NCBI GenBank assembly: GCA_028532985.1
Contig: JANCIK010000011.1
Location: 124,001-188,000 of the forward strand
Direction: 5' to 3'
Length of the DNA stretch: 64,000 nucleotides
Origin: Stropharia rugosoannulata
Taxonomy: Eukaryota; Basidiomycota; Agaricomycetes; Agaricales; Strophariaceae
The notes below the pieces were generated by a model. The model was not told the DNA's origin, made no database searches, and worked only from the letters and a program-made list of their open reading frames with translations. Shown here one piece after another: positions 1 through 10,974 of this stretch. Position numbers and translations under genes: made by a program. Positions within the stretch are counted from its first letter, which is position 1; every line of letters starts with the position of its first letter.

Positions 1-1
1 G

Positions 2-847
2 ATAAACTACTTTGAGACAGCAGACCGCTTCAAGCAAGTCATTATCTTAGGCTTTGATAGAAATCCAGAGGTCTTCAAGCATCTGTTCAAGGAGTGGAAC
101 AAAGAACTTTTCCCAAACAGCATCCACCCCGATCCCACAAGCTCCAAATCCACTTCCCAGGCCGCAACTATTGCCCCGAAGATTCCGAAACACATGTCCC
201 GCTCTGATGATGTCAACTTTATTCTTGCCGACTTAAGGATAACATCTGACCGGTCATCTGACATTGATTCTCCAACTCACGTCAGTACTCAAATTAACCC
301 CCACACCGACAATGAGAAATCCTCAGAGCACTCTAGTACTGATATTGAGGCCACCCCACGTCGTCCACAGACAAAGGGAAAAGCTGTTATGAGGAATCTG
401 TCGACAGCAAGTCTCTCTCGAACCTATGCAATGGAGAATATTTTGTCCTTGGATGCCGACCATCATCGAGAGGGATCCAGTGATGCACTCTTATCTGATT
501 CCTCTGCGGCTTCACACGCATCATCATTGTCCGGTCGTCATCCCACAGGTGCCACCTCTGAATCCTTTGTGTCCACCAGTCGTCGTGGTTCCCCGCTCCC
601 TGAACCCACCACCGGATCAAGGCAGAAATCATCCCAGAAGTCTTCTTTAAGTTCCAGTGCTCCCAGCGTCGCCAAAGAATCCACCAATCTGTCTGCGGCA
701 AAAGAATCGAAGACTAAGGGTAAAAGAGCGGCATCTTCATCAGCAAAGAAACAGGACAATGTGGTGCCATTGGACGTTGATATTGAGGAGGAACCTGGTG
801 CTCGAAAGCGCCGGACTACTCGATCTACTAACAAGACTAAGCATTAG
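2..847 (+). CDS. C-terminal part of an unidentified protein, open at the left edge
   Basis: The frame is open from base 2 to the TAG at 845-847, about 281 residues, and upstream of the first ATG (194) it still reads as protein: an amphipathic stretch with YFETADRF and FKHLFKEWNKELFP. After residue 60 the protein becomes low-complexity, rich in Ser, Thr, Pro and acidic residues, and ends in a basic tail (KRRTTRSTNKTKH) that could be a nuclear-localisation or nucleic-acid-binding tail. I do not recognise the family. The start and any upstream exons lie outside the window. The disordered tail gives no functional clue; a host gene or a transposon-encoded protein are both possible. Confidence 0.55.
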   Translation: MNYFETADRFKQVIILGFDRNPEVFKHLFKEWNKELFPNSIHPDPTSSKSTSQAATIAPKIPKHMSRSDDVNFILADLRITSDRSSDIDSPTHVSTQINPHTDNEKSSEHSSTDIEATPRRPQTKGKAVMRNLSTASLSRTYAMENILSLDADHHREGSSDALLSDSSAASHASSLSGRHPTGATSESFVSTSRRGSPLPEPTTGSRQKSSQKSSLSSSAPSVAKESTNLSAAKESKTKGKRAASSSAKKQDNVVPLDVDIEEEPGARKRRTTRSTNKTKH

Positions 848-1930
848 TTAATGCTTTAAGGACTGACCAATAATCGAAGATACTCAGATATCTGTTCCTT
901 GGTGGGAGACGACAAGTAGTTGACCGAGTTTTAGTCCTGTATTACTATCCGTGTAAATAAAATTGTTTACTTTAGAAGGCTCGAATACTCAGCGCGGCTC
1001 AATGTACTTCTGGCTCAGGCTTGTTCGTAGTGAGTAACCAAAACTTTTTCCGAGGCAGTAGATTCACTGGGGCATCCCCTTTTCCGTACAGAGGTGATAT
1101 ACTACTTGGCTGACTGGTGCGTGCATGCTCTTACGCCACCAGATCCCCTTGCTGTATGTGCAAGCTATGCTAGGAGTCCATGTTCAAAATAATAATTTGT
1201 ATGCCGTGGTACCTTCGCCCACAATCGCGGTTGCAGTGTGCCTTGCCATGCATCGCACTGCGGGATGCTTCTCACGTCTCCCCAAACGCTACTTGCCCGT
1301 AGGTGACCAGGATACGTCTGCATGCGCCTACAATGGTAGGTGACCCCACAAACGCGAGAATGGGTTCCAGTAGCTCAGCATGTATGTAAAATAGGAGTAG
1401 TAAGAATGTAGATCACTCACTGCTTGACTTTTCGCTGACCCTACGCGTTCTTGGGTATAGTTGACATTGTGCGCACATCCACTGTTGCATGGCGGCTTCG
1501 GAGTACATGCGCGCTGAGACGTGGATGTGGGCGTTAAAGCCCGTGTCGCGGTTGTTGTGTCTGGTCGTGGGAAAAAGGACTTCGCGCCGTATTCACGAAC
1601 ACATTGTCTATTCCTTCCACACAGTGTTCACCAAGTGTGGTCAGCTTATTTCTCAGAGTGTGCTTTCCTCCTGTTGTCAGACTTGGTGGACTATCACTAT
1701 CTTTTACTACTTGTTCTGTTGCCATCCCATTGATGTCGCCTTTAATATATAAACAATACATGGAGTTCAATGACACAATGATTGATATAATTACTACGTT
1801 GACATTGCTCAAAAAGACTCATATGACAATGTTTAAAATAATCTTTGAGTATAATTTTGAATAGAAATTAAATTACCGTTACAGAGATCAACTAATACAT
1901 CTCGGTACGCTCTGCAGGTGCTGCAGTGTT
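848..1930. other. Intergenic, no gene seen
   Basis: Only short frames without conserved-looking content. From about 1910 it grades into the first degenerate units of the downstream minisatellite (CTGCAGGTGCTGCAGTGTT). Confidence 0.5.
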
Positions 1931-2587
1931 GCCTGCATTCCTGTTAACACTTAACAGGTTGTACAGCATCGTCTGCACACCTGTTAGCGTTTCGCAGGTG
2001 ACATGGCGTCGCCTGTACTCCTGTTAACGCTTAACAGGTTGTATAGCGTCGCCTGTACTCCTGTTAACGCTTGTTAACACTTAACAGGTTGTACAACATC
2101 GCCTGTACTCCTGTTAACGCTTAATAGGTTGTACAGCATCGTCTGCACACCTGTTAGCGTTTCGCAGGTGACATGGCGTCGCCTGTACTCCTGTTAACGC
2201 TTAACAGGTTGTATAGAGTCGCCTGTACTCCTGTTAACGCTTAACAGGTTGTATAGCGTCGCCTGTACTCCTGTTAACGCTTGTTAACACTTAACAGGTT
2301 TTACAACATCGCCTGTACTCCTGTTAAGCGTTAACAGGAGTACAGCATCGTCTGCACACCTGTTAGCATTTCGCAGGTGACATGGCGTCGCCTGTACTCC
2401 TGTTAACGCTTAACAGGTTGTATAGCATCGCCTGCACTCCTGTTAACGCTTAACAGGTTGTAGAGCGTCGCCTGTACTCCTGTTAACGCTTAACAGGTTG
2501 TAGAGTGTTGCCTGTACTCCTGTTAACACTTAACAGGTTGTAAGGCGTCGTCTGTACTGTTAACACTTAACAGGTTGTACGGTGTCA
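1931..2587 (+). repeat. 40-bp hairpin minisatellite with higher-order structure
   Basis: About 16 imperfect units of 40 bp. The typical unit contains CCTGTTAA-CGC-TTAACAGG, a perfect 8-bp inverted repeat around a 3-nt spacer, so each unit can form a hairpin. A divergent unit (CACACCTGTTAGCG followed by TTTCGCAGGTGACATGG) recurs at about 1971, 2141 and 2350. This gives a higher-order period of about 170 bp and then about 209 bp, the second longer by one unit. Some units carry a 10-bp insertion (CTTGTTAACA). No coding potential. Confidence 0.9.
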
Positions 2588-3405
2588 CCCATACTCAGAC
2601 GAACAGTCTGACAAGTCTGAATTCACATGAATTATACAATGGGGAGATAGAAATTGTGGTTAATTGGCTAGGGGAGAGGTTCATTGGACTAAGGGGAGAT
2701 TGTAAAAGCAATTGATTCGTGAGGTGAGGGGAACAGGAACAGAATATTAATTGTAAACAAAGGGTGAGGGACTTAGAAACTTAGACGATTAAGGTCCCTC
2801 GTTAAGGCGTGGGAAAGTACGTACTGATATAACCCTGTTCATTAACTAGTTATGAAAAGCCTGTATGGCCTAGTGGGAACTATCGTCGTGTTTGTAATGT
2901 TGCGTAATCATTGTAAGTACCGAGTTCAATTCCGCAGGATGGCAGAATCTTGTCGACATGTAAGTTAAGTTTCAACTATAACGGTAAGTGAGTGTGGTAA
3001 GTCATTGTAATAATGAATTGGCTAAGTAACATTTAAGGCGTATTTGTATGTTGTCAAATTGATTTGTGAGATAGTAATGACCACCGGGGGGTTATAAGAG
3101 CGCTTCCTCGTTGTAAAGTAACTAATGTCAAGTTTCAAATATAATTTTCACTTACAATGCACCATTGCCTTATAAGATGGCGCTCTGTATTGCAATCAAT
3201 CTCCTTGTCTTGTAAGACTAGCTTGTCTTGTAAGCGTATAAGCCTTGTAAGTTTGGGCGCTCATTTGCAAGCACTTGTAACATAACTGCGCAATATACAT
3301 CGTAATGTAATAGAAAATTGACTTAGGTGCCTTAGATGCCTTGTAAGACAGCTAGGAAATTTCCGACACCTACTGCAGACTGAAACTAAATTTTGGGCTT
3401 TTTAG
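2588..3405. other. Intergenic, TTGTAAG-rich, no gene
   Basis: Contains a tRNA-like pol III box pair (annotated separately) and, between 3100 and 3360, many copies of the word TTGTAAG, as in a decayed repeat or SINE tail. No protein-coding frame. The I66-type relic begins at its right edge. Confidence 0.4.
2859..2940 (+). ncRNA. tRNA-derived sequence with pol III A and B boxes (SINE head?)
   Basis: An A-box-like TGGCCTAGTGG starts at 2866 and a B-box-like GTTCAATTCC at 2924, 58 nt apart, as in tRNA genes. The acceptor and T-stem do not pair properly, so this is not a working tRNA gene. A tRNA-derived SINE or tRNA relic is more likely. Confidence 0.35.
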
Positions 3406-3606
3406 TATCTGCGTCCACGATGACAAGGATCTCATGTTGCTTGTCTCGCCCTCGAGGATTTTCCCTCCCCAAGTGCGTATTTGATTAATTCCATATCTGG
3501 CCAAAAAGCCCTGACATATATACGTGTTATACAGCTCAGACTCGACACCGCTTCGCCTATCAACCTCTACTACGAATGGATACTCTTACCTGTGAACGCC
3601 AACTGA
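3406..3606 (+). pseudogene. Last two exons of an I66-type protease-inhibitor copy
   Basis: Two exon-like blocks match exons 3 and 4 of the intact gene at 20629-21311. The first (3406-3472) follows TTTTAG and encodes DKDLMLLVSPSRIFPPQ, then a GTGCGT donor. The second (3535-3606) follows TATACAG and encodes LRLDTASP...WILLPVNAN with a stop at the matching place. Splice phases agree with the intact gene, and the similarity extends into the 3' UTR (GGGCTTTAAAATACC in both). No exon 1 or 2 is found upstream, so this is a truncated copy. It has no frameshift in the part that remains. Confidence 0.7.
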
Positions 3607-3926
3607 GTCTTTTGTATGTTCGGTCCCACCCAGTCAGGAGGTTGGCAGCCTTTACTGTGTTAGTGCCATGGTTTATTCGGGATTTTATTGACCGACATGT
3701 ATACAATTGGGCTTTAAAATACCAAGTTATTCAGACAAGTATGCTCTTGAAAGAGTAGACACTTCGCCACATAGGAAAATAAAATGATCTTGTCAGTCTA
3801 TACGAAGCAAATTCCAATCACATAGTAATGTAACACAAATAACAAAGAAACATACACTTAGGTCTTCGGCCTACTCCTTGGTACCTACACATCCATTCGA
3901 CAACATGTGTGTATATATTTATACAG

Positions 3927-4019
3927 ATCAGACTATCACTAGCACTCGTCGCCGCTGCGTTCTTCATGCTCGACTCGGCCGGTGCATGGTTATTTTCCCC
4001 CGTGGGTCAGCGCGACTGA
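3927..4019 (+). pseudogene. Solitary last exon of another I66-type inhibitor copy
   Basis: After an ATACAG acceptor there are 31 in-frame codons beginning IRL and ending GAWLFSPVGQRD and a stop. The intact paralogue ends NAWAFIPVRRD. The middle of the exon is longer and diverged. No other exon is present, so it is a relic about 320 bp downstream of the previous relic. Confidence 0.5.
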
Positions 4020-4689
4020 GCGAATGATTTGAATATTCGGCACAGGTGTGCGTCGTGACGCATCAATTGTCAAATAAGTCTCGAGTAGGCCTAAAGCGAG
4101 AGAGAGAAGAGAGATATCCGGGGAGGCAAAAGGTCTGCATCGAATGATGGATCTGCGTCAAGGAAGGGAGAGACAGATGACGAAACTGGTAAACACTACA
4201 TAGGTTTGTGGGGTTGCGGTTGCGGAGGGCGCTGGTGGAGGGCGTACTAATGCGTGTCAGGAAATTCAAACAGCAGGCGGCGGCTGGATCGGCTGGATCG
4301 AGCGCGTAGCTGCGGGTGAGGGACGCGTCTAGAAGCCGATGGTGGGCGAACCGACACCAGCACTCGAGGGCATGGAGACCAGGTGGACGTGTGTGCACAC
4401 ACACTGAAAGAAAAGATAAGAAGAGGGTGGGCCGCGGGCGGGTGGACAAGACGAAGCGCGCACCCGCATAAGGGAACTTGTAAGTGGGTTTGAGACTCGT
4501 AGTGGGAACGAGGTGAGATTTCTTGTTCTATACTGCAAGAGAAAGCGCCGGCGGGCTCCCTGATCGCGGAGTCAGTCAAGATCTTTGGCATCGGCCCCAG
4601 ATGCTCCGCCCGGAACCCGCCGACGTGAACAGCCCGGCCCCCATCCATCTATCCTGCTCTCCCAGGCGCCGATTACCCACAGTATTACC
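4020..4689. other. Intergenic, no gene seen
   Basis: Overlapping frames on both strands reflect the GC-rich, stop-poor composition. I see no conserved motif. Confidence 0.4.
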
Positions 4690-5180
4690 TACCTATACCG
4701 CATATTACCTGCCCTCACCGCATATCTGTACATCCCACCCGGGCTCCCCGCGGAACGTTCAGCTGGGAGGACTTGTGGAAGGCAATGTGAGATGTAAGAT
4801 GTATGACCAGCACGATAGCCCGGAGGTGGACAACACACTTGGAGGAACGGGCCCATGCGTGCGTGCGTGGGGATGCTGCGTCTGGGTCTCTGTAGGTCAG
4901 TACTTTCCCCATCTTCCCTGTCGCCCTCCCATCTCGGACATCCCGTCCATCCACCCGCCCACTCGCACAGCAGAGGGACATCAGGCTATCCCCCTTCCCC
5001 TACCTTGCCTCGGCTCCCTCGTCACACAACTGTCCTTCTGGCTGTACCTTGGCCTGCTCTTCCTATATGCCCCGCTCCGCCCGTACGCCCTGCCGGCTGT
5101 TCCTCGTATGCCCTGCAGAACTACGATCTTCGCCCCCGCCTCCGCCTCCGCGCTATCGAGATCCCTTCACACCTCCATGC
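4690..5180 (+). repeat. Dispersed repeat, copy 1
   Basis: Matches 10380-10802 in the same orientation. Shared blocks include ACCGCATATCTGTACAT, CGGAACGTTC, GGTCTCTGTAGGTCAGTACT, CATCCCGTCCATCCACCCGC and CCCGTACGCCCTG. Long frames here are stop-poor by composition and I do not treat them as genes. The family is unknown. Confidence 0.6.
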
Positions 5181-5449
5181 CTTCGCACATCCGCACTTCC
5201 CGCCTGTGTCTGACTCCGTCTCCGCTCATCTTCTGCGTCCTGCACTGCACAGCACCGCACCCAGATCTTGCACTCACCAGGGGAACATGCTCCCCCTCGC
5301 GCAGCGCGCTCCAGCCCCGTTTCCCGACCTATGCCCGTGGGCCGTCACTCCGTTCCCCGTCTTAGTCCGGTCACGGACACACGGTCAACGGGTTGCCATG
5401 GCATGTCACGGTAGATGTCTGTTGTGTGCATCATTAGTGGAAGAGCCTG

Positions 5450-6800
5450 CACGGCGCATATGGAATGGGAGCACAGCGGCTCAGTACGGGATGCTGGGAT
5501 CGATGGGGAGCAACGCTGCGCTCCCCAGGGCCATGGCGCACAGGTGGTGCAACGCCTGTGCCATCAAAGCACTCCCTCTCCAGCCTCGACCAGAAGAACG
5601 CCGCGTGTGCCCATGCCTTGCGGAAGAGCAAGCCACGGACGAGGACGGTCTATGTCGTGACAGTAGGTCGTGCGGGAAGCCGGACGAATGCCTGGATGAG
5701 CTTGTATGCGGGCGTGCATAGGTCACGCGCCGCGACGTGCAGCGCGGCTGTCTGATCGTAGATATTATCAGACGGGCGCGCAACGAACCGAATCGCTGGA
5801 AGCTTGAAAGGGTTTGACGTGTACTGTGAGGTAGGATGGGAAACTTGGGAGGAGGGGGAGGAGAGCTTTGCAAGCCTGCAGAGAAAGGCGAATGCAGACG
5901 CCTTGTCCTCGTGCGCAGAGAGCATGAGGGTGTTCGCTGCATAGCGCGGGTCATGCGAGCTGTCTGCGGGTGGCGGGTCCGTCGTGATGGCGTGGATCGC
6001 AGTATAGTATTTACGTGCATCGTGGATCGCGCTGTCGCGTGCCAAGACACGCAGGAAGCCCTCAAGGTGTTCTGCGGTGGGCGGGTAAGACTCGCGTGCC
6101 ATACAGGTCATAAGGTGCTTCGTGAGCTGCAGAGTAACAAAGCGGTCCGCGAGCAGCGCGCGGTACGTCACCGGGCGCAGAGCAACCTGGCGTGCGTCCA
6201 TGGCCGCTGGGATACGGACAGCGAGGGCGCCGAGGACCGCAGTGCGCAGTGGGCATGCGACAGAGCGTCGAGGAAGAGGTTGAAACCGGTCTCCTGCGCC
6301 GCCGTGGGGATGGGCGAGGTAAGGAAGGTATCGGTGAGGGCTTGGAGCGGGACAACGAGGTTGTGTCGCGCAAGCTGGTATGCAGAAAGTACGAGCAGGG
6401 GGGTGTGCAGTGTCTCGGGCACGGAAGGGAGATGTGCATGAAGGAGGGCGGGGAGGGCATTGCTGGCGTGGTCGGCAGTGCGGACTTTGTAAAGGACGAC
6501 GAAGAGGACGACCCAGGGCGGCATACGCGTGCCGTCCTCGGCCTGGGCGATTGCCTGTTGGATGTCGTGCTGGGTGAGGGTGGGCCGCCAGCGGATGTAC
6601 TCGTCAAGAGGGACGCCGGCCTCAGCGAGGGCAGCGTTGGGGTGAAGCCGGCCGGCAGGGGACTTGAGGGTGTCGAGTAGGCGCCAGACGGGGGCCTGGG
6701 AGTCGCGGTAGAGGACATCTAGTAGGTAGTGCGGCGCAGCGAGCGGGCGACTGCGCGCGCTGGTCGCGAACAAGCGGGCGACATGGCGGATGCGGTGCAT
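5450..6800 (-). pseudogene. Mitochondrial PPR-like protein, frameshifted and interrupted
   Basis: From the ATG at 6800 the frame begins MHRIRHVARLFATSARSRPL, a basic, acid-free N-terminus typical of a mitochondrial presequence. It continues with helical-repeat sequence; near the end VTT-stop-TVLVRGLLFRKAW matches the PPR helix-pair pattern. PPR proteins bind organellar RNA (family knowledge). Two lesions are visible against the second copy on the right: a 1-bp insertion in CTCTGTCGC near 6265 that shifts the frame, and a TAG at about 5668 where PPR repeats usually have TYT. The coding sense continues in the other frame to about 5450. Confidence 0.65.
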
Positions 6801-8230
6801 CAGGCACTCGGTCCCGGCGACCCGCGACAAATCCAGCCACAAGGCAAGCAAGGCCAAATAAGGTTTACTTTCCCACAATTTACCGGAAATGACAATTGCG
6901 CGAAGCGTTGAGTTTGCTGCGCTCATCCACCTCGTCAATGGAGTCCATAAAGGCATAGACACCTACAGAGGTCTGTATTGTCGTGTCAGTCACTGTTCCC
7001 GGAAAGCACGTAGATACTACGCCTCAACCTGCCAGTAGCAGTGACTCCAAAGTGCCCCCGACATAAATGCAGTAGTCTGAACGCATCGCAGTAGTTAATA
7101 CTCATCGTGGTCGCGAAATATGTCGCAATCGGAACAGCACATGACGGGGATAATATCTGTAGAGCCCCGCTTACAATAAATACTAGAGGAGAGATCTGAG
7201 AGAGGAAACACGGAGATCGAAGACTCACAATTTGTCAGATAAGTCTCTGGACATATGCAGCGGACTTGAAGCCATAGGATTGATCGGAAAGTCAAGTGGT
7301 GTCTGTTACTACAGTCGAGTAACTTATGTATTAGTACGGAATGTTGTTACTGGTGAGCTACTTAGTGCACACATCTGTTGCGCTATGGCAAAGAACAGTT
7401 CTCCAAGTTCAAAATAAATTCATCCCAATCTATTTCTTCCAATCCACTTCACCACTTGCTTTATATTTCGTGCTTTCATGCTTGAAGCGACTTTAACTTT
7501 GGCGCGTAGCATGCTATTAGTTGCGTAGATTATCTTCAAGCATTGTATCGACTGGTCGCTTGCATATTTGATCACGGAGCTTTAACTCACCGGTGGAAAA
7601 TACTCCCACAAGCTTAAATATAAATAAATAACACGTTGTCGGAAGGGCAGTGGGTACATGACGTGTTACCAATGGGGTTTCTATTGACAGCGGACCCATA
7701 ACACGGCCGACCATCCACATTCTGTCCGCATTTTAAGCGTGTCTAAATATATATTTGGCTTTAATGAAGTCAATGTAAGTGGTAACGTGTGGTGTATGAG
7801 CTGTTCGCACGATAATAACCTCTGTATAGAGCCGACATTCTTACGAACTCACCCCTATGTGACTATCGGTGCGTGAGAATGAGTACAGGGCGATAGAATT
7901 GCACAAAGACTTGAAAGCGTACGCAGATGGAAAAACTTGCAGGGGGATGTACGTGAAGAGCAAGCATCTCATGCGACTCGATGCAACCACAGGTAAACCC
8001 ATCGCAAATATAATTCCTCCTCATTTGTTCCCCTGCTACGCTGAAGGACTAGCCAGTGATACTTGTATTAAACAGTCGGAATGAGGCACGTATTTCTACA
8101 TACTCATAACAGATGTATATCAAACACCACGTGACTTTCCGATCAAGAAGAACAATGTCGATCACCCATGAGGCAGGACATATCAGCAATCAGGTCCATT
8201 TAACATAAACAAATATGCAAACCAGCAAGC
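6801..8230. other. Intergenic, no convincing gene
   Basis: A 71-codon frame at 7869-8084 lacks an ATG at its start and has no recognisable motif. Otherwise AT-rich with short frames only. Confidence 0.4.
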
Positions 8231-8238
8231 ATAAAAGG
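8231..8238 (+). promoter_or_regulatory. TATA-like box upstream of the 8391 gene
   Basis: ATAAAAGG, about 150 bp before the ATG at 8391. The long leader leaves room for a 5' UTR intron. Confidence 0.4.
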
Positions 8239-8390
8239 CGAGCGTGAAAAGCGAAGAGAACATAGGAATCAGTGTTCGCAGACTCATATCCCCACTTCAT
8301 CTATCACCTTATCAAAAAGTTTGGGTTTCGTCTCTCTCATATCACTGACTCCATGTTAACTGGTGCTTCTTCAATACAGTGTCTACTTCC

Positions 8391-8954
8391 ATGGGCGACG
8401 ACAAGCTTCACCAGTGTAAGTTGGACTATTTCGATATTTGGAGTGTCCTAACAAGAATGTATGACAGACTACGGCGACTGGCTCAAAGATGCTACATTCA
8501 ACAAGCCGGTGCGGTACATGGACGGCCCACCAGTAGTCACCTCCGTCACCACAGTAAACCCCGACAGCACCAATGCAGATCAGGACCTGCGTGTCTTCCA
8601 CAGCGCGTTTGACATGTTCGAGGTCTGTCCCATTTCACAATGTAAAACACCCAAGTTAATGTCATAGTGATACAGCTCGAAGGCGCGATATCAAAGGAAC
8701 AGTTCACCTACCTCAAGAACGGATCTCTATTCATCACTGTCCCTGGATATCACCGCTTCAAGGTTCTAGGAAACATGAATGGGATCCTGAAAGATCAACC
8801 ATTTGATTTCCAGGTCAAGTGCGGCAAGCTTGCCAACGGACTCGTCGAGCTACTGGTGGAAGCCGATGGGAAGACGGTCAGCATGTCTTGGGACATCAAT
8901 GTGCAATTTGCAGGGAATATCAAGGGAAAAACTAGCTTTTTCAGTCTCGAGTAA
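8391..8954 (+). CDS. Unknown-family protein, paralogue of the downstream gene
   Basis: Three exons, 8391-8415, 8468-8622 and 8676-8954, give 152 residues; introns have GTAAGT/CAG and GTCTGT/CAG ends and all phases fit. The last exon is a beta-rich stretch of about 90 residues with regularly spaced glycines (GYHRFKVLGNMNGILKDQPF, then KTSFFSLE at the end). The N-terminus GDDKLHQYYGDWLK resembles the start of the next gene, and both place a phase-0 intron before the EGAI/QGAI motif, so they are tandem duplicates. No signal peptide or transmembrane segment. I do not recognise the family. The stop codon lies inside a GTAAGT donor-like site (see findings). Confidence 0.65.
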
Positions 8955-9076
8955 GTATACTTGATATTTGTTTAACACGACATCGTTTGATATATCCCGT
9001 CCATTAGAGAAGAAATGTTGAAAAAGGTACGCTTTGTAATACTGCAGAGAAGTACGAGCTGACGGGATATATGTAG

Positions 9077-9991
9077 ATGTCTGAGAATTCGGCCAAGTAT
9101 GTGAACCACGGAGATGATCACAAGGAGATGTTGTATAAGTATTACTGTAAGTAAACCCTTTTCTGAAGGATATTTCATCTCACATGCATCTAGCTTCGGG
9201 AGAAGACGTGATCTGGTTCAAAAACGTGGCAGAAGGTACGCTTTTGAGTGTTATGTTATTGGCCAATTGTCTAATAGTGATTCATAGTTCTTCAAACCGG
9301 TCCCCAGTACTACGAGCTTAAAAAGAGCGAGCTGGGAGTAGCACTCGGTATGTGGGTCTCGGTAGTGTGTAGCAGCAATAATAATAACCATTTGGGGCAG
9401 AGTCCGGGCTACAGGCCTATCAACATGCACAGTCACGTATGTTTCAACTATTACAGTCTCAAAGTCATACGCTAACTACGGTGTAGTGGTGGAGGGATAC
9501 ATCAAAGACCACTATGACCCGGAGACTGGCCACTTTAAGATAGAAACCTACCGTAACAGAGGCAGGGATCAAAAAGGCGACGCTCCCGAAGGTTCTGATT
9601 CGGACTCAAAGTCGAAGACGTACACTTGCGATGTTACCTTCCTCGAGGTATTCAATGTAAGAAAGCTTTGCATGTTCAGACACTCCTCATCCACTGACAT
9701 ACGGTGAAACCACAGATACAAGGCGCGATACAGCCCACAGGGGACAAGAGCATAGGAGCCAAACTGAATATCAAACTACCGGTCGTCGGCCGCATTAAAA
9801 TCGCGGCTCTGACGGGATCACTGGCTACAGGAGAACAGCTCACGTTCCCTGTGAAGGTCGGTCTGGCGAATGGCGATGTGGGTTTGATTCTGGAGTCCAA
9901 AGTTCTGTCTTTCTTCTACAACCTGGACGTCCGTTTCCTCGGCAAACTTGGTGGCCCGGGCAAGAAAGTGAAGCTCTTCACTCTTCCGTAA
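9077..9991 (+). CDS. Unknown-family protein, six exons
   Basis: Exons 9077-9146, 9194-9235, 9288-9347, 9401-9436, 9457-9647 and 9716-9991 join in phase to 224 residues. The fourth intron (9437-9456) would be only 20 bp, so the exon 4/5 boundaries are the weakest part. The C-terminal 90 residues (from IQGAIQPTGDK to KKVKLFTLP) parallel the last exon of the gene 120 bp upstream, including the intron position. The middle carries a charged, Ser/Asp-rich linker (GSDSDSKSK). ATG 9077 was chosen because it opens the reading frame feeding the first GTAAGT donor. No membrane segment or known motif is visible. The stop again overlaps GTAAGT. Function unknown. Confidence 0.6.
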
Positions 9992-10379
9992 GTCGCGCTC
10001 TATAGTATAAGGTGTATCATCCGAGCTGAAGGGAATGAACAGGTTCTGAGTAGGATATGTCTAGATATTGCACTGCGAATTTAGATAGGGAACGCTGTAA
10101 ATGTGCATATAAATTTTTTTCACTATGCAATGTGATGTGCACCCTCATAATTCATTCCTTCTGGCAAATTTCCCATTATATTTTTAATGAATGTGGTAAT
10201 TCATCGCTGCTCACTCGACCCGTGGTTTAATGGTCTTTTTTTTTTCAATCGTGAGGAGTACTCAGACGTCTCCCCAATGCTCGTACATATCTACAAGTTG
10301 GCACTGTAAGTGCCCTACGAGGATTTAAACGAGATATGGGCGCTTGTTGAACAATGCACATCCCCACGGTGAAGCCCTA
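9992..10379. other. 3' flank, no gene
   Basis: AT-rich with a 10-base T run near 10236; no coding sense. Confidence 0.4.
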
Positions 10380-10802
10380 CCTACACCGCATATCTGTACA
10401 TTGCACCAGGCTTTGCCACGGAACGTTCGGCGGGGAGCACTTGTGGAAGGTAAGGTTTTATGCATGACCAGCAGTGCAAGATAGGCTGGGGGTGGACAAT
10501 GTGCTTGAAGGAACGTGAGTACGTGGTGGGGTCTCTGTAGGTCAGTACTTTCCCTCTCAGGCATCCCGTCCATCCACCCGCCCACTCGCGCGGCAGAGGG
10601 ACATCAGGCTATTGCTCTTCCCCTATCTCGCCTCGACTCCCTCGCCACACAACTGTCCTTCCGGCTGCTCCTTGCCCTCCTCTTCCCATATGCCCTGCTA
10701 CGCCCGTACGCCCTGCTGGCCGTTCCTCGAATGCCCTGCGCTCCGCTCCCGCCCCTACCTCGGCGCTATCGAGGTCCCTTCTACAGACATCCTGCCACAC
10801 AC
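10380..10802 (+). repeat. Dispersed repeat, copy 2
   Basis: Matches 4690-5180 in the same orientation. It abuts the truncated I66-type pseudogene at 10803 and so probably removed that gene's last exon. Confidence 0.6.
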
Positions 10803-10974
10803 TTGAAGTGGGAAGATAGTCAATTTCGGGACGACCACAATGAGGTCCGTGTCCGGGACGCGGATGCTATAAGACCCAGACGTAAATACGAGTCAGTATA
10901 TCTCACATCGTTTCAAATGTGTGACTAACAAGCACGGCACTGGGAGGGGCTTCTGCAGCGCGGCATCTATGCAC
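10803..10974 (-). pseudogene. 3' part of an I66-type inhibitor pseudogene, left of Gypsy-3
   Basis: Reading on the minus strand from the 4-bp target duplication: the end of exon 2 (10974-10930, CIDAALQKPLPVP), a GTTAGT...TATAG intron, and exon 3 (10866-10803) encoding IRVPDTDLIVVVPKLTIFPLQ. That exon is 64 nt, exactly as in the intact gene at 20629. The final exon is missing; the dispersed repeat starts there. The 5' part is at 19438-19795, on the other side of Gypsy-3. Confidence 0.7.

Noticed and set aside
1931..2587. CRISPR-like array (regular 40-bp periodicity with palindromic repeats)
   Set aside because: There are no unique spacers; the whole unit repeats, and the setting is a fungal nuclear genome.
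2859..2940. Functional tRNA gene
   Set aside because: A and B boxes are good but acceptor and T stems do not pair; the same holds for 57507-57584.
4523..5721. Overlapping frames of 280 and 288 codons on the plus strand
   Set aside because: Low-stop, C-rich sequence with Pro/Ser/Leu-rich translations, no motif, and partly a dispersed repeat whose second copy does not keep the frames.
7869..8084. 71-codon frame that reads as plausible protein
   Set aside because: No ATG at its start, no splice context or motif; could be an exon, but nothing supports it.
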